Assembly (NCBI GenBank): GCA_039090855.1
Contig: CM077002.1
Span: 87,920,194-87,984,193 of the forward strand
Direction of reading: 5' to 3'
Source: Macrothele yani
Taxonomy: Eukaryota; Arthropoda; Arachnida; Araneae; Macrothelidae
Length of the DNA: 64,000 nucleotides
A program made the translations under genes and the position numbers. Shown here piece after piece: positions 32,771 to 43,345 of this stretch (positions are counted from its first letter, which is position 1; every line of letters starts with the position of its first letter). The notes below the pieces were generated by a model. It worked only from the letters and a program-made list of their open reading frames with translations, was not told where the DNA came from and did no database searches.

Positions 32771-33518
32771 AACTATCTTAAAAAATTAGAAGAAAATAGA
32801 AGTGAGCAATTAAATATTGAGAAACGCAGCAAAAAAATAAATAAATTTATTTTTGTTTGTAAAATAAATGATTAATAATAGAATCCTGCTATGGTTGCCA
32901 ATTTTTTGATCTATTTGAAAACTAAAATATTTGCATATATGTTTGTGTGTGTGTGTATTTCAATGCAAGATGTTTTAAATTTGAGTAAGGAGCATCTAGT
33001 TCCAAAACATTTTTTGCTTAAGAGTTTGTTCTATCTACTAATATTTTACCTGCTCCGAAAAAAAGTTTTCTTACACCAAAAATGTATTTTATCTGCTCCA
33101 GAAATGCATTTTGTTGCTCCAAGAATGCATTTATATATTTAACTATCTTAAAAAATTAGAAGAAAATAGAAGTGAGCAATTAAATATTGAAAAACGCAGC
33201 AAAAAATAAAAAATATTTTTTTTTGTAAAATAAATGATTAATAATAGAAATTGCTTTAATTACAAATTTTTTGATCTATTTGAAAACTAAAATCTTTGCA
33301 TATATGTGTGTTTGTGTGTGTGTGTGTGTATATATATTTCAATGCAGGATGTTTTCAATTTGAGTTAGAAGCATCTAGTTCCAAAACATTTTTTACTTAA
33401 GAGTTTGTTCTATCTACTAATATTTTACCTGCTCTGAAAAAAGTTTTCTTACGCCAAAAATGTATTTTATCTGCTCCAAAAATGCATTTTGTTGCTCCAA
33501 GAATGCATTTATATATTT
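32771..33518. repeat. Direct tandem duplication, 370-bp period
   Basis: 32771-33140 and 33141 to about 33518 are closely alike from AACTATCTTAAAAAATTAG to ATTTATATATTT. The second unit has a longer (TG) run. No coding content was recognised. Confidence 0.88.
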
Positions 33519-33625
33519 TGCTGCTCCAAAAATATATTTTACCTGCTCCAAAAACTCATTTTGCTGCTCCAAAAATGTATTTTACCTGCTCCAAAAATGC
33601 ATTTTGCTGCTCCAAAAATGATTTT
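33465..33625. repeat. Short-period minisatellite
   Basis: About seven repeats of a 21-22-bp unit, CTGCTCCAAAAATGCATTTT with variable ends, extend the end of the second 370-bp unit. Two degenerate units are also present at 33090-33140. The apparent open frame here is a repeat artefact. Confidence 0.85.
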
Positions 33626-34312
33626 GTAACTTCCCATCACTGTTTTATGGTAAAAATCTTTAAAATGCATTTTAAGGATGAAATGTTTTCACCATTTGCC
33701 ATCAAATAACATACTTTAACATGTATGTATCTCATTTTTCTTTATTTTTTGAAATATGTAGCCAAATAATTTAGGACGCTAAACACACATTTACTGAAAA
33801 TTCTATCTTCTCGTTGGCAATGGTACTTCCTTGCGATGAAGCAGGAATTTGCTGTGTTGCTCTTGTGACTTGGATTGCTTTGGAAACTTGCACGTGGTGA
33901 TAGAATATTGCATTTTGTGTACCTAGTTCGAGATCATCTTATTTTCATAATTTGTGGTAGTGTTAATATTACTATTGGGTGATGGAAAAAGCTAAAATTA
34001 AACAGTACAAACACGTTTTTTTTAGATTCTTACGCCCAAGAATTTCCATGCATCGGGAAATCGCAAAAAGGACCAAATTTCGCTTTCTGCTTCATTTGCA
34101 GTAGTGATATAAAAATTAATCATGGTCGTATAAGTGACATAAAAATCACATAAAAAACACGGTGATTTTATGAAGAATGTAGAAAAAACTTCAAAAATTG
34201 AAACTTTCTTTAATCCTGGAGAAAATGAAAATGAAGTTATAAATCCTGAATGCCCTTTGCTACTTTTATTTTTGAACACAATTTGCCGATATCAGTGGCA
34301 GAACATGCAGGA

Positions 34313-36003
34313 CTAAAGATCCAGACTCACGGTCGCCAGGTCGCCACTGGCGATAAACTTCATCGTCATGACGACTAAAAATGTTTGATTAAATCGCCAA
34401 TTCTGGTGACCTGTACAGGAAAAACATTTATTTTATTTAACCTGTATTGTTCGGATTTTTTTTTAACTTATACGGAACTTGCAAGTTTTGAAAATTTTTA
34501 CTCCAAATTTACAGAAATAACACGAAATTTGAGTTATACGGAAGTCGGCTATCACCTTTTCCATTCTGCTTGAACAGCAGAAAAGAAAAAAGTTTATAAA
34601 AAGGCGAGGGCGTCGGTTTTTGATCACAAAGAATGCGCCAAGGCTGGGTCATCGTAGGGGAACGTGGTTCGCAAAGTTGCGGTGGGGGTGAAAGCCGGTG
34701 GTGGACAGACAGTTCAACTGTCTGCATTGGAAAAAGTCCAACTGGGAGAAATTTTTATTAAGAAAAAAATTCTCCAATTTTTTAAATAACTGAAGGCAAA
34801 TTTTACAGTAACCAAGACACGTCAAAATAAACTCCCATGTGAAATTTCGTCAAAATCCGATGAAAACTTTAGAAGTTAGGCATTTTCTTTTTATTATTTT
34901 TAATGAATGTTCGCTGAAAGCCTGCATAGTCCATAGAATAATTCTAAAATCCCGAATCAGCATAGTTAAGATTTCCGGATGATTCCAGATTTTCGAGGTT
35001 GTACTGTAATATTTCCATATCTGCGAACTACTATGGATTGTCCGTAGTTCCTATGGATTTAGTTGGCGGACTACGGACCTCGTTGTTGAAACTACGGATT
35101 CTACGGATTTTCATTTTTTATTGTTTTATGATATGCATGAGATTCTTAAGCGGACTCGCGGAATTAAACTGAAGACAGTTTGATGGTGGTGGTAGTGGTG
35201 GGGGTTCGTCTGGAGACGGTATTTCGTGTCTCAAAACTTTCGAAAACGGTAGTTGAATGGAGTGAAAACGTTACAGTAATGGTGATTTTTTTCTCCCGAT
35301 ATTGCCTTAGTTAGTGTAAAGTTTTATTGTTAAATATGATTTTATTGCATAAAAGTATTTCAGCTTGAAACTGTGGGCAACAATGTGCGAAAACGGAGGT
35401 TAGACGCCGCAAAAATTTCCCCGTAATCTCAGGCATCAGATTCTTCCGCGAAATCGAGGAATTCCGCAGTTTTCGTTATTATTTTGATCATTCGCGAGAT
35501 CAATGAACCAGTGAACACAAGGGGGGGGGGGGGGTTTGGAGGCCGGAATTCCATATTTACGAAAATTTCTAAAACGGAAGGTCGACAGAGTTCAGATTTT
35601 TTCCGCAATCGTAATTCCTTCTCGCTATGTTGCCTCTGCCCAGTTTTCTTGTTAAGTAATATTTAACTGCATAAATATTTGTATTTCAACCAAAATAGCG
35701 GGAAAATTTTCAAAACTGGAAGTCGGACGGTGCATAGAGTTCTCTGGTAAGCTCACTCCCCTCCCCACGCTATGTTCCCACTCTCCTGCATTGTTCAGTA
35801 CTTCAGTTTCAACTTTTCTGAAATATGCAAAATAAAACATACTGATATTATACTAAGCAATTTTATAAAAATAATTTAGTATGAAATATACAATTTGATT
35901 TTTTTTTCAAAAGTTTGGCCGCTGAATTTTTTTTTATGGCCACTAACAATTTTGGTCTTGGTGGCCAATGTCTACTAGCAAAATTTGTAAGTCTGGATCT
36001 TTA
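34313..36003. mobile_element. hAT-like MITE inserted in the hAT transposase pseudogene
   Basis: The ends share TAAAGATCCAGACT (34314 onward; reverse complement ending at 36003). Flanks TGCAGGAC (34306-34313) and TGCAGACT (36004-36011) form an imperfect 8-bp duplication. The transposase frame reads through if the element is removed (VAEHAG, then LFRKIFPKCETA). No coding capacity. A 13-base G-run lies at 35521. Internal tandem blocks (35330-35470 and 35560-35740) resemble those at 8560-8880 and 48280-48600. Confidence 0.72.
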
Positions 36004-36460
36004 TGCAGACTTACTCTCTTCAGAAAAATATTCCCAAAATGTGAGACTGCAAAAAGCTATATAGGGTTCTGGTAAAACAAAAACGGCTGCAATAGTTGAA
36101 AAAATAGCATCTGAAAATAAAAAGCCACTGGTTAGTTTGTTGTAGAATACAGCATTTGCTATTTCTATTGATGGCAGCAATGATTTTGATTCACAGTTCT
36201 ATCCAGTTGTTGTAACCTACTTTGATGCTCAGGAGTGCAAAATAAAGAACACATTATTAGTTATTTTGCAGTACCTGTTTTGTTTGGAAATTCAACCGGG
36301 CAAAATGTTGCTAATTTACTTGTTTATCTTTGTCTTGCATCTAGTGTAATCTCTTTTTTGAAATGTAACCAATGCTTTATTTTATACCTTAAATAAATAA
36401 ACAAATACATCGCTCTTTCCACGTTCCTGAAACACATAGCAACCAAAAATATTGTTATGT

Positions 36461-36536
36461 GGTCACCGCCGGGAATTGAACCCACGAATCTCTCGATATC
36501 TAGCCGAGCGCGTTAGCCTTACACCATGGTGCCCAA
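36461..36536 (-). tRNA. tRNA-like sequence, SINE head or pseudo-tRNA
   Basis: The minus strand shows an A-box-like run (TGGTGTAAGGCTAACGCGC) and a B box (GGTTCAATTCCCGG) at normal spacing. The acceptor stem does not pair convincingly and the surroundings are repeats, so a functional tRNA is unlikely. Confidence 0.45.
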
Positions 36537-36813
36537 CAATCCACGGTGCTATGTGTGTTTTTAAGTTAGCTTCTGACATCATAAATTCGTAAGATGGGCT
36601 CAGCTACTGAGGTGTCTCGATCTGGTGGGCATTAACGGCACTGGCTATATATTAATTATAGCTTTTAAATGTATGGATTTTCACTTTTATGTACATAACC
36701 AATGTTTAACCTATGCTTAACTGATTCACTAAGGGGCTGTAGCATGCACAAATATAACCAGTGCAGTCCATTTAAATCATAGATTATCCATGATACAGCT
36801 TTTAGTGTACATA

Positions 36814-36856
36814 CCACCTGATGAAGGGATCCATGAGGTCCTGAAAGTTATTGTGG
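36814..36856 (+). ncRNA. Hammerhead-ribozyme-like motif 1
   Basis: CTGATGA (36818-36824) is followed directly by a stem-loop (36825-36842, about six pairs with one bulge) and then GAAA (36843-36846). A one-pair stem III with loop GTTA follows, then T. CCAC before the core (36814-36817) pairs with GTGG after it (36853-36856) as stem I. This is the order of a minimal type I hammerhead as described for Penelope-like retroelements. Activity is not shown; stem III is very weak. Confidence 0.45.
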
Positions 36857-38230
36857 GGACGTTTTAATGTTGCTTTTAAACTACTCATTAAAGAAATTTT
36901 ACTGTGCTAAGACGGCTGATATCAAACAAGTTTTAATCGTGGCACGAGCTTACGTCTTGTTAACTTACTGGTAGATACTTTGCAGGCAAGAAACATTGAA
37001 ATTTAAAACTGCACTGCTCTGAGTGCAGACAATGCACCTGTGATGATAGGTTCTAAAAATGGTGTTGCATCTTATCTGAAAAGTAAAAATGAAGAGCTGT
37101 TAGTGATGGGTTGCCTTTGTCACTTCATCCATTTTGGTGCTGAGAAAGGAGCCAACTCTCTCCCTGTAGCAGTTGATGGAATTCTAAGTGATGTGTGTTT
37201 TATTACTTACAGAGGAGTGCAAAAAGAAAGTTAAGGAACTTAAAAAGATGTAGTTGCTATATAATGTTGAAGGCCACAAAATACTGAAATGTGTGTACTA
37301 GGTGGCTTTCATTTGGCAAAAGTCTAAACCAATTGACAGAACAATGGGGTCCACTTGTCAGTTTTTTTAAGAATCAGGTTAAGCAATCTGACAAGATTGA
37401 CATTTTTTTCCCTTGAGACATATCACATTCCACTGAAACCAACGAAAAAAAAAAAAAAAAAAAAAGACTGTAATAATGCATCTGAAAAAAACATTCAGAC
37501 TGTGGAAAATATGGATCTTCCAAAAAGAGACTTTCTGCATGTGAAGATAATCAACCATAAAAAAATATGAAGAAAGATGCAGGTACTATAATTAATACAT
37601 CTGATAAATTATTTCAGTCTAAAGCTGTATGCCCCATTGACAAGAGAGGAGAGAATGTTTGTTTTTGTTATCCAACTCAAACAACTCTCTTTGCTTATTT
37701 TAGACTTCATAATTCCAACTTTTGAAAATACAAATTTAATTCTGCAGTCTCAAGCCCCCAAAAAATCATGTTTTAAACTTTGTTATTAGATATATTTAAA
37801 GAACTTATTTCAAAATTTGTGAAGCCAGATGTTATTAAAAGTTGTTCTGTAATAGATGTGAAGTATGCTCATAAATGTAATCAGAAAATGATGATGACTT
37901 AGTGATTGGTAATGCTGCTTTCAGAATTGTTAAGGTGTTACAGAATGATGAAAAATTAACAAGCATGCAGAGGTTTCAGACATTGAGAAATTTGCTAACA
38001 AGTCATTTTTGGATATAGATTACAGCATTAAGAAATATGAAGTTTTAGCCATATTTTGAAAATCTTAGCCAACATTGGCAGTGAAAATTGTTAAAAGAAA
38101 AAAACATGTCAGAAATGTATAAAATAAAACATGAGAGAAAATATAGAAAATGCATGCAAACATGGAAGAAAAGCTGTTAAAAAAAATTAATTTCTTAAGT
38201 TGAACAGGCCAGGTCGTCTGTTTTTGCGAG

Positions 38231-38439
38231 TGTATCAGTAATCAAATGCTGCATCGAAATTAAAATTTCTCATATTAGGACCTTCAATGTTCATAAAAAT
38301 CATGTCACCAACATTTTTAACTTTCATTCAGTTTTGTAATCCTGTTTTAATCAAATTCTGTTTACTAAAATCATGTTCTATATTTGTTGTGATATAGAGC
38401 AAGTTAATCAATTTTTGTAAGTTTGATAATGCTTTCATA
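38231..38439. other. AT-rich boundary between hAT pseudogene and R1
   Basis: No gene recognised. The transposase similarity fades near 38200 and repeat R1 begins near 38448 (GGGCCATTCCATGTC). Confidence 0.3.
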
Positions 38440-39369
38440 GCTTTCAGGGCCATTCCATGTCAAATTACTCAGCATTTTCAAAAGATGTCACCCACCCATC
38501 TCAGATTTTTATGAAAATTGATACAAAGTATTGTACTAGTGAGATATGAAACCTGTTAAAATTTTAGGGCAGGGGGCAGTAGATCTTCAACAATGCAACT
38601 TTAAAAATTGGATAGCTCTTCCTTTAAAGTTTTTGAACTATGAGTTTTCACAACTACACTGTAGGACGAAATAAATTCATAACTTCACAACTAATTGTTG
38701 CAACCACAATTTTTCTTTCTTAAATGATCTGCATGATCCATGCATTTTAGAACAACTTGTTTCTGTACATTTTTAATATTAAAAGAACACTTTTTTTAAA
38801 AACTTTAGTGGCCAAAGACATAGGAAAACGAGACCACATTTTTATTAAAAATTTTTTTTTTTTTCAAAATGAGCCCCCACTTCAAATTTGCTAAAAATAT
38901 TTTCACGTGTGTATTATAACATAATCTTTCAGCAGAAAAAAAAATCCAAAAAAACTTTTGGCAATTTACAATTTTGGCGAGACTCCCCCCCCAATGGCGT
39001 ATTTCATATATGGGGCATTCCGACATGATATTACCCAATTTTTTCATTAAGTGGTTGCTTGATAATTTTGTACACCTTTTCTCCCCAGAGTTTAACCCTA
39101 TCGATGACTAGCTCAAAACAATTTTTATTTTATTTTTATCTGCCACCATTTTGGATATAGGTTCATTTTTCTTTTCTGCACAGGCCAAAATACGGCCTCA
39201 TCATGATTTTGAAAAGAGCCAGTTGCTTTCCTCTTATTGTATATCAAAAGCTTTGGTTTTCACTACCTTAAAGAGGGCAGTTTTGGCTTACAGAAGATGT
39301 ATAGAAATGATAGTAAATATTGTGCTTAACCTTGCTTAAAATGGCGTTGAAATCTGCAATACTTGCAAG
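38440..39369. repeat. Unnamed repeat R1, left part
   Basis: The segment starting GGGCCATTCCATGTCAAATT recurs inverted at 60930-61280. The middle (GAGACCACATTTTTATT onward, 38830-39060) recurs at 54690-54717 plus 59225-59465. The right part (39120-39369) recurs inverted at 54180-54440. The right half continues after an RTE-A insertion at 42178. No transposase was recognised and its superfamily is unknown. Confidence 0.7.
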
Positions 39370-39375
39370 TGGCAT

Positions 39376-40428
39376 ATGAGAAAGAGATCTCGGCTAAGTG
39401 AGTGTAAGATTGGTGTATGGAATACTAGAGGTATAAATGGCAAGATGAATGCAGTGATTGAAGAGATGAATAAGTGTAGACTGGATGTGCTGTGTTTAAA
39501 TGAAACCACAAAGAAGGAAATTGGGATAGAAGAAGTGAACGGAACGGTGCGTGTGTGGTCTGGAGTATTGGATAATGTGAGAGGACAGGCTGGTGTAGGT
39601 GTGATTTTAAGTGAAAAGATGAACAACTTGATCCACTGTAGCTGCAGAAGTGAGAGCATTCTTTGGATTCGTTTGAAAGTGAAACTTCAGAGAATAGTAA
39701 TTGTAGTAGTGTATGCTCCTTGTGGCTCAGAACCTTCTGATAGGAAGTAAGATTTCCGATATGAGCTAAAAGCTGTTTTGAGTCAGTTAGGTGCTAAAGA
39801 GAAAGTTCATAATAGTAAGGGATTTCAATGCTAGAGTAGTGTGCAGAATACAATTTCTGTCAATCTTCTGGGTAAGTTTAATGATCCTTGTGTGAATGAT
39901 AATGGTGAAAGATTAATTGAACTCTGCATTGAGAATGGTTTGTGTGTATCTAATACGTTTTTCAACCACAAGTATATCCACACATATACTTGGGGAAATC
40001 ATACTCTTGGTCAGAAGAGTGCAATAGATTTTGTTGTCTATGATCAGCGTCTGAAACTCTTAGTTGTCGACACTCGTGTGACGAGAGGTATGGATGTTGG
40101 TTCTGATCATTACTTGGTAGTGTCATGAGTGAAACTAAATGTTGGTTGGAGGAATAGGAAGAGGCCCAGGATGGAAAGAATAAAGGTTGAAAGGCACCCT
40201 GAATATCATCAGTGTTATTCTGACTTACTCAGAGAACGACAGAAGGAGCTGAAGTCTTGTAACAGGGATGTAGAAAAGAAGTGGGAATGTTTTGAGAACT
40301 GTGTTGTCACTGCTGCTAAAGAGGTCTGTGGAACCACAATAGTGGGTAACAATAGAGATGATGCTTGGTGGAATAGTGAGATTGAAGAGGCAGTAAAGGG
40401 AAAGAAGGAAGCCTATTTGGGGATATAA
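39376..40428 (+). pseudogene. RTE-A copy 2 endonuclease domain
   Basis: Three frames (39376-39750, 39841-40128, 40129-40428) cover the nuclease. NTRGINGKMNAVIEEMNK starts it, followed by LNETTKKEIG, GQAGVGVILSEKM and VVVYAPCGSE. After a short gap come LCVSNTFFNHKYIHTYTW, SAIDFVVYDQR and GSDHYLVVS. It is more complete than copy 1 but broken by a shift near 39760-39840 and a TGA at 40126-40128 directly after LVVS. Confidence 0.8.
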
Positions 40429-40590
40429 ATAAATAATATCAAAAGGTATTCTTTACCTATTATTGAAAAATTATTTCGCACGTTTGTTGCTCCGTGAAGC
40501 ATGTGCTCCCGTTCCAAGAGAGGCTAAGTTTGTGTTACAGGTTTTTTTTTTTGTTAGTTAGAAAGTTCTAGAAATAAGACAATTTAAAAT
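40429..40590. other. Unrelated block replacing the RTE-A linker
   Basis: About 160 bp here has no match in copies 1 or 3, while about 390 bp of the linker present in copy 1 (about 1310-1700) is missing. The block includes a T-run near 40543. It could be an insertion with deletion or a repair patch. Confidence 0.55.
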
Positions 40591-40593
40591 CTC

Positions 40594-42165
40594 TTCAGAA
40601 TGGTAAGGCTCCGGGAGTTGATGGCATAACTGCCGAGATGTTGAAATATGGTGGTGACTGTAATTGACCGGTTAATTGAAATTTGCCAGTTGTGCTGGGA
40701 GTTAGGAATGGCCCCTCGGGATTGGAAAGATGCTGTCATTGTTCTCTTGTACAAGGGAAAAAGTGATCAGATTGACTGCAAGAACTATCGTGGTATTAGC
40801 CTACTGAGTGTGCCAGGGAAATTGTTTGGTAAGGTCATTACTGAAAAAGTACGAGGCCTTACATCAGAGAAAGTGTGGGATGTTCAGAGTGGTTTTATGC
40901 CCTGTAACGGCTGCACTAACCAAATTTTTGCATTACGTATAATGATTGAAAAGCATCTGGCTGTTGGTAAGAAAGTTTTTGCTTCCTTCATAGATTTAGA
41001 GAAAGCTTATGACCAAGTAAATAGGACACTTTTGTGGAAGGTATTGAATGAATATGGTGTTACTGGGAATCTACTTAACAGTGTAAAAGCCATGTATGCT
41101 GGCAGTAGAGCTTGTGTACGAGTAAATGGTGTTTTATCAAAATGGTTTTCCATTGGTGCAGGAGTCAGACAAGGTTGTGTAATGTCACCATGGCTGTTTA
41201 ATATATTTATGGATGCGTACATGCGTGTGGCCAAAATAGATAATACTGGTTTATGTCTTGGTGATATCAGTTTGTGCAGATTGCTGTATGCTGATGACAT
41301 TGTCCTGTTGGCAGAGAGCAAAAGTGAGTTGTAGAGTATGTTGTCTCGGATGTATGAAGTTTGCATGAAATTCAAACTGAGTATAAATAAGGGAAAACCC
41401 AAAGTTTTGGTTTTTGAGAGAAGAACTGGTAGCACTGAATGTAATGTAAGTCTAAATGGTACAGCAATTGATCAGGTGAGTGAGCTTGTGTATTTAGGAA
41501 GCATGTTTAACAGAGAGAACAAAGTGGATGGTGAAATTAGTAGGCGAGTGAATTCTTCATTGAAAGTTGTGGCTGTTCTGGGAGGTTTTCACAGGAATGA
41601 TGGGTTCTCAAGAGAGTCCTGCATGGCTGTGTATGAAAGTGTAATTGGTCTTACTCTGACGTATGGCAGTTAAACCTGGGCACTGCAGAAAAAACATAGG
41701 CATTGTTTGTGTTCTGGAGAAATGCGTTACCTATAGGGAATTTGTGGCAAGACATGTTCTGATTGTGTGAGGAATGAAGATGTGTTGCAGTTGTGTAATG
41801 TGAAGCAAAATGCAGTTAGCAAGGTAGAGACTAATATGCTTCAGTGGTTTGGCCATGTTGAAAGAATGAGTGATGAGATGCTTACTAAGAAATTCTTTTT
41901 AGCCCAAGTGGCAGGAAGGAAAAGTAGAGGAAGGCCAAGGGAGCCATGGGAGGATCAGATACAGGAGTGTCTGCTTGAGAAAAAGATTATGAGTATGAAG
42001 TATAAAAGATCTTGTGTACGGTGTGTGATGGATGTCAGTGAAGCCCGAGTTGTATGTCAAGATCGCTGCAAATGGAGAACTTTAATAAGGCAACAAAGAG
42101 TAAGTAAAAATTATCTGGTAGTTTGTATTTCTTTGTGGGGCTATGAATGTCAGAGAACAGGTTAG
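40594..42165 (+). pseudogene. RTE-A copy 2 reverse transcriptase
   Basis: The first frame (40648-41334, 228 codons) carries VLLYKGKSDQIDCKNYRGIS, FIDLEKAYDQVNRTLLW (motif A Asp present), GVRQGCVMSPWLFN and LLYADDIVLLAESKSEL (both catalytic Asp). It ends at a TAG (41332-41334) that is also present in copy 1 at 2449-2451; copy 3 has CAG there. Downstream frames give MYEVCMKFKLSINKGK, a stop before TWALQKKH (41671-41673), and FGHVERMSDEMLTKK to the end. Only a few lesions separate it from a full RT. Confidence 0.85.
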
Positions 42166-42177
42166 TGATATGTATGT

Positions 42178-42300
42178 GTAATCACTATTTTTGATGGACT
42201 GTTAAGGTGACTGGGAGTTGGATCCCCAAGTTTAGAATTTTTGTGTAATAAATATGGCTAGTAGACTTTTCAGCTATGGACTTAAGCCTGGGAGAACACA
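42178..42300. repeat. Unnamed repeat R1, right part
   Basis: It resumes R1 after the RTE-A insertion. AATCACTATTTTTGATGGAC to GGACTTAAGCCTG matches the reverse complement of 54075-54195. An (AC)-rich run follows at 42298-42325. Confidence 0.7.
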
Positions 42301-42522
42301 CAAACACACACACGCATGCACAAACTCAGGAAGGTGAAGGAGAAATTTGTACTTTCATATTAAATGTGCAGTCAGATAAAAGTAATTTTACCTGTTGAAT
42401 GTAAAGTTGTGATAAGGTACGTAAATTTTCTTTAGTTAGTTTTTCTTCCAGTGCATGTAAATACTTTTAAGAAAATGACCCCCCTGTCCAACCTAATTTT
42501 TTTTATCAATAATAAAATACTT
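42301..42522. other. AT-rich spacer
   Basis: No gene or repeat copy recognised apart from the short (AC) run at its start. Confidence 0.3.
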
Positions 42523-42537
42523 GCCATAGTTATTATA

Positions 42538-43330
42538 TATATATGTCTGCGGGAAACCCATCTAAATAAGGTTGATCTCACCAGGTGTTTGAAATATGTG
42601 GAATTTCAACTATAGCATAGTAACAAATTTGTTACATATATCCTGTTCAACACGTTGTTACATCTTTGCCAGAGGAGCATTATGCAATTACGAGTTATTA
42701 TTTTTATTATTCTTTATTCATTAAGTAATTCTGTGTTATTACTTAATGAATAAAGAATTTTTTTACCTTGAGTCTTGTTGTTTAATTCTCACTCTGCTGC
42801 ATCCTTGATGTGTGTTTAATAGTTTGCAAGTGCTAAGTATCTTTTGAGTCTTCCTAAGTGACTTCATAAATGTACATTAATGACTTGACAAAAATAGAAG
42901 AGGGTTGAACAAAAAAATATTTAAACATCTGGTCCACACTAAAAAACGAAACAACTTGGAATTAAAATCTTCACACTCTAATTAAAATCTTCAAATTGTA
43001 CAACACCACATGTTTTGTTTAAATATCTTTTTTATTCAACCCTCTCCTATTTTTGTCAAGTCATTAACGTACATTTATGAAGTCACCTAGGAAGACTCAA
43101 AAGATAATTACCACTTGTAAACTATTAAACACACATCAAAGCATACGGTTCAATATGTCACAGCGTGAGAATTAAACAACAAGACTCAAGATAAAAGAAT
43201 CTCTTCATTCATTAAATAAAAACATAGGATTATATCAATAATAACTCGTAATTGCATAATATTCCTCTGGCAATGGTGTAACAACATGTTGAACAGAATA
43301 TATGCAACAGATTTGTTACTATACCATAGT
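42538..43330. mobile_element. Foldback element with about 330-bp inverted arms
   Basis: The left arm (about 42605-42935) and right arm (about 43010-43328) are reverse complements at roughly 85-90 percent by eye. The spacer holds a direct repeat AATTAAAATCTTCA. Within the left arm is a smaller palindrome (42715-42760, ATTCATTAAGTAAT). A 15-bp direct repeat TTGCCATAGTTATTA flanks the whole (42523-42537 and 43331-43345). No coding capacity. Confidence 0.8.
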
Positions 43331-43345
43331 TTGCCATAGTTATTA

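Larger units (their letters stand above)
36340..36965 (-). mobile_element. Insertion with tRNA-like SINE head and hammerhead-like motif
   Basis: The transposase frame is interrupted here. The segment holds a minus-strand tRNA-like head (36461-36536), flanked by inverted ACACATAGCA (from 36431) and TGCTATGTGT (from 36547), then AT-rich sequence, then a plus-strand hammerhead-like motif at 36814-36856. It may be two separate insertions. No target duplication was confirmed. Confidence 0.45.
33960..38230 (+). pseudogene. hAT-type transposase (ZNF862-like), broken by two insertions
   Basis: hAT transposases excise elements and use an RNase H core. Here an N-terminal zinc finger (FAFCFICSSDIKINHGRISD, about 34077-34135) is followed by IETFFNPGENENEV. 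The core resumes after an insertion (34313-36003) with FRKIFPKCETAK and the AFAISIDGSNDFDSQFYPVV block (36145-36210; Asp-Gly where relatives have D-E/D-G). It continues after a second insertion (about 36340-36965) with LSADNAPVMIG, VMGCLCHFIHFGAEKGAN (37100-37150) and GPLVSFFKNQVKQSDKIDIF (37350-37400). Stops are common. No inverted ends were assigned with certainty. Confidence 0.78.
39370..42178 (+). mobile_element. RTE-A LINE copy 2, inserted in R1
   Basis: 5'-truncated relative to copies 1 and 3: it starts at the RKRSRLSECK peptide. The 3' end is a short ATGTATGTG-type tail. The R1 copy at 54180-54240 shows the uninterrupted target, so the break lies between GCAAGT (39364-39369) and AATCAC (from 42181). 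Any target duplication is two or three bases at most. Confidence 0.85.

Noticed and set aside
33482..33709. 75-codon repetitive frame (APKTHFAAPKMYF)
   Set aside because: A translation of the 21-22-bp minisatellite; no start context, no homologue recognised.
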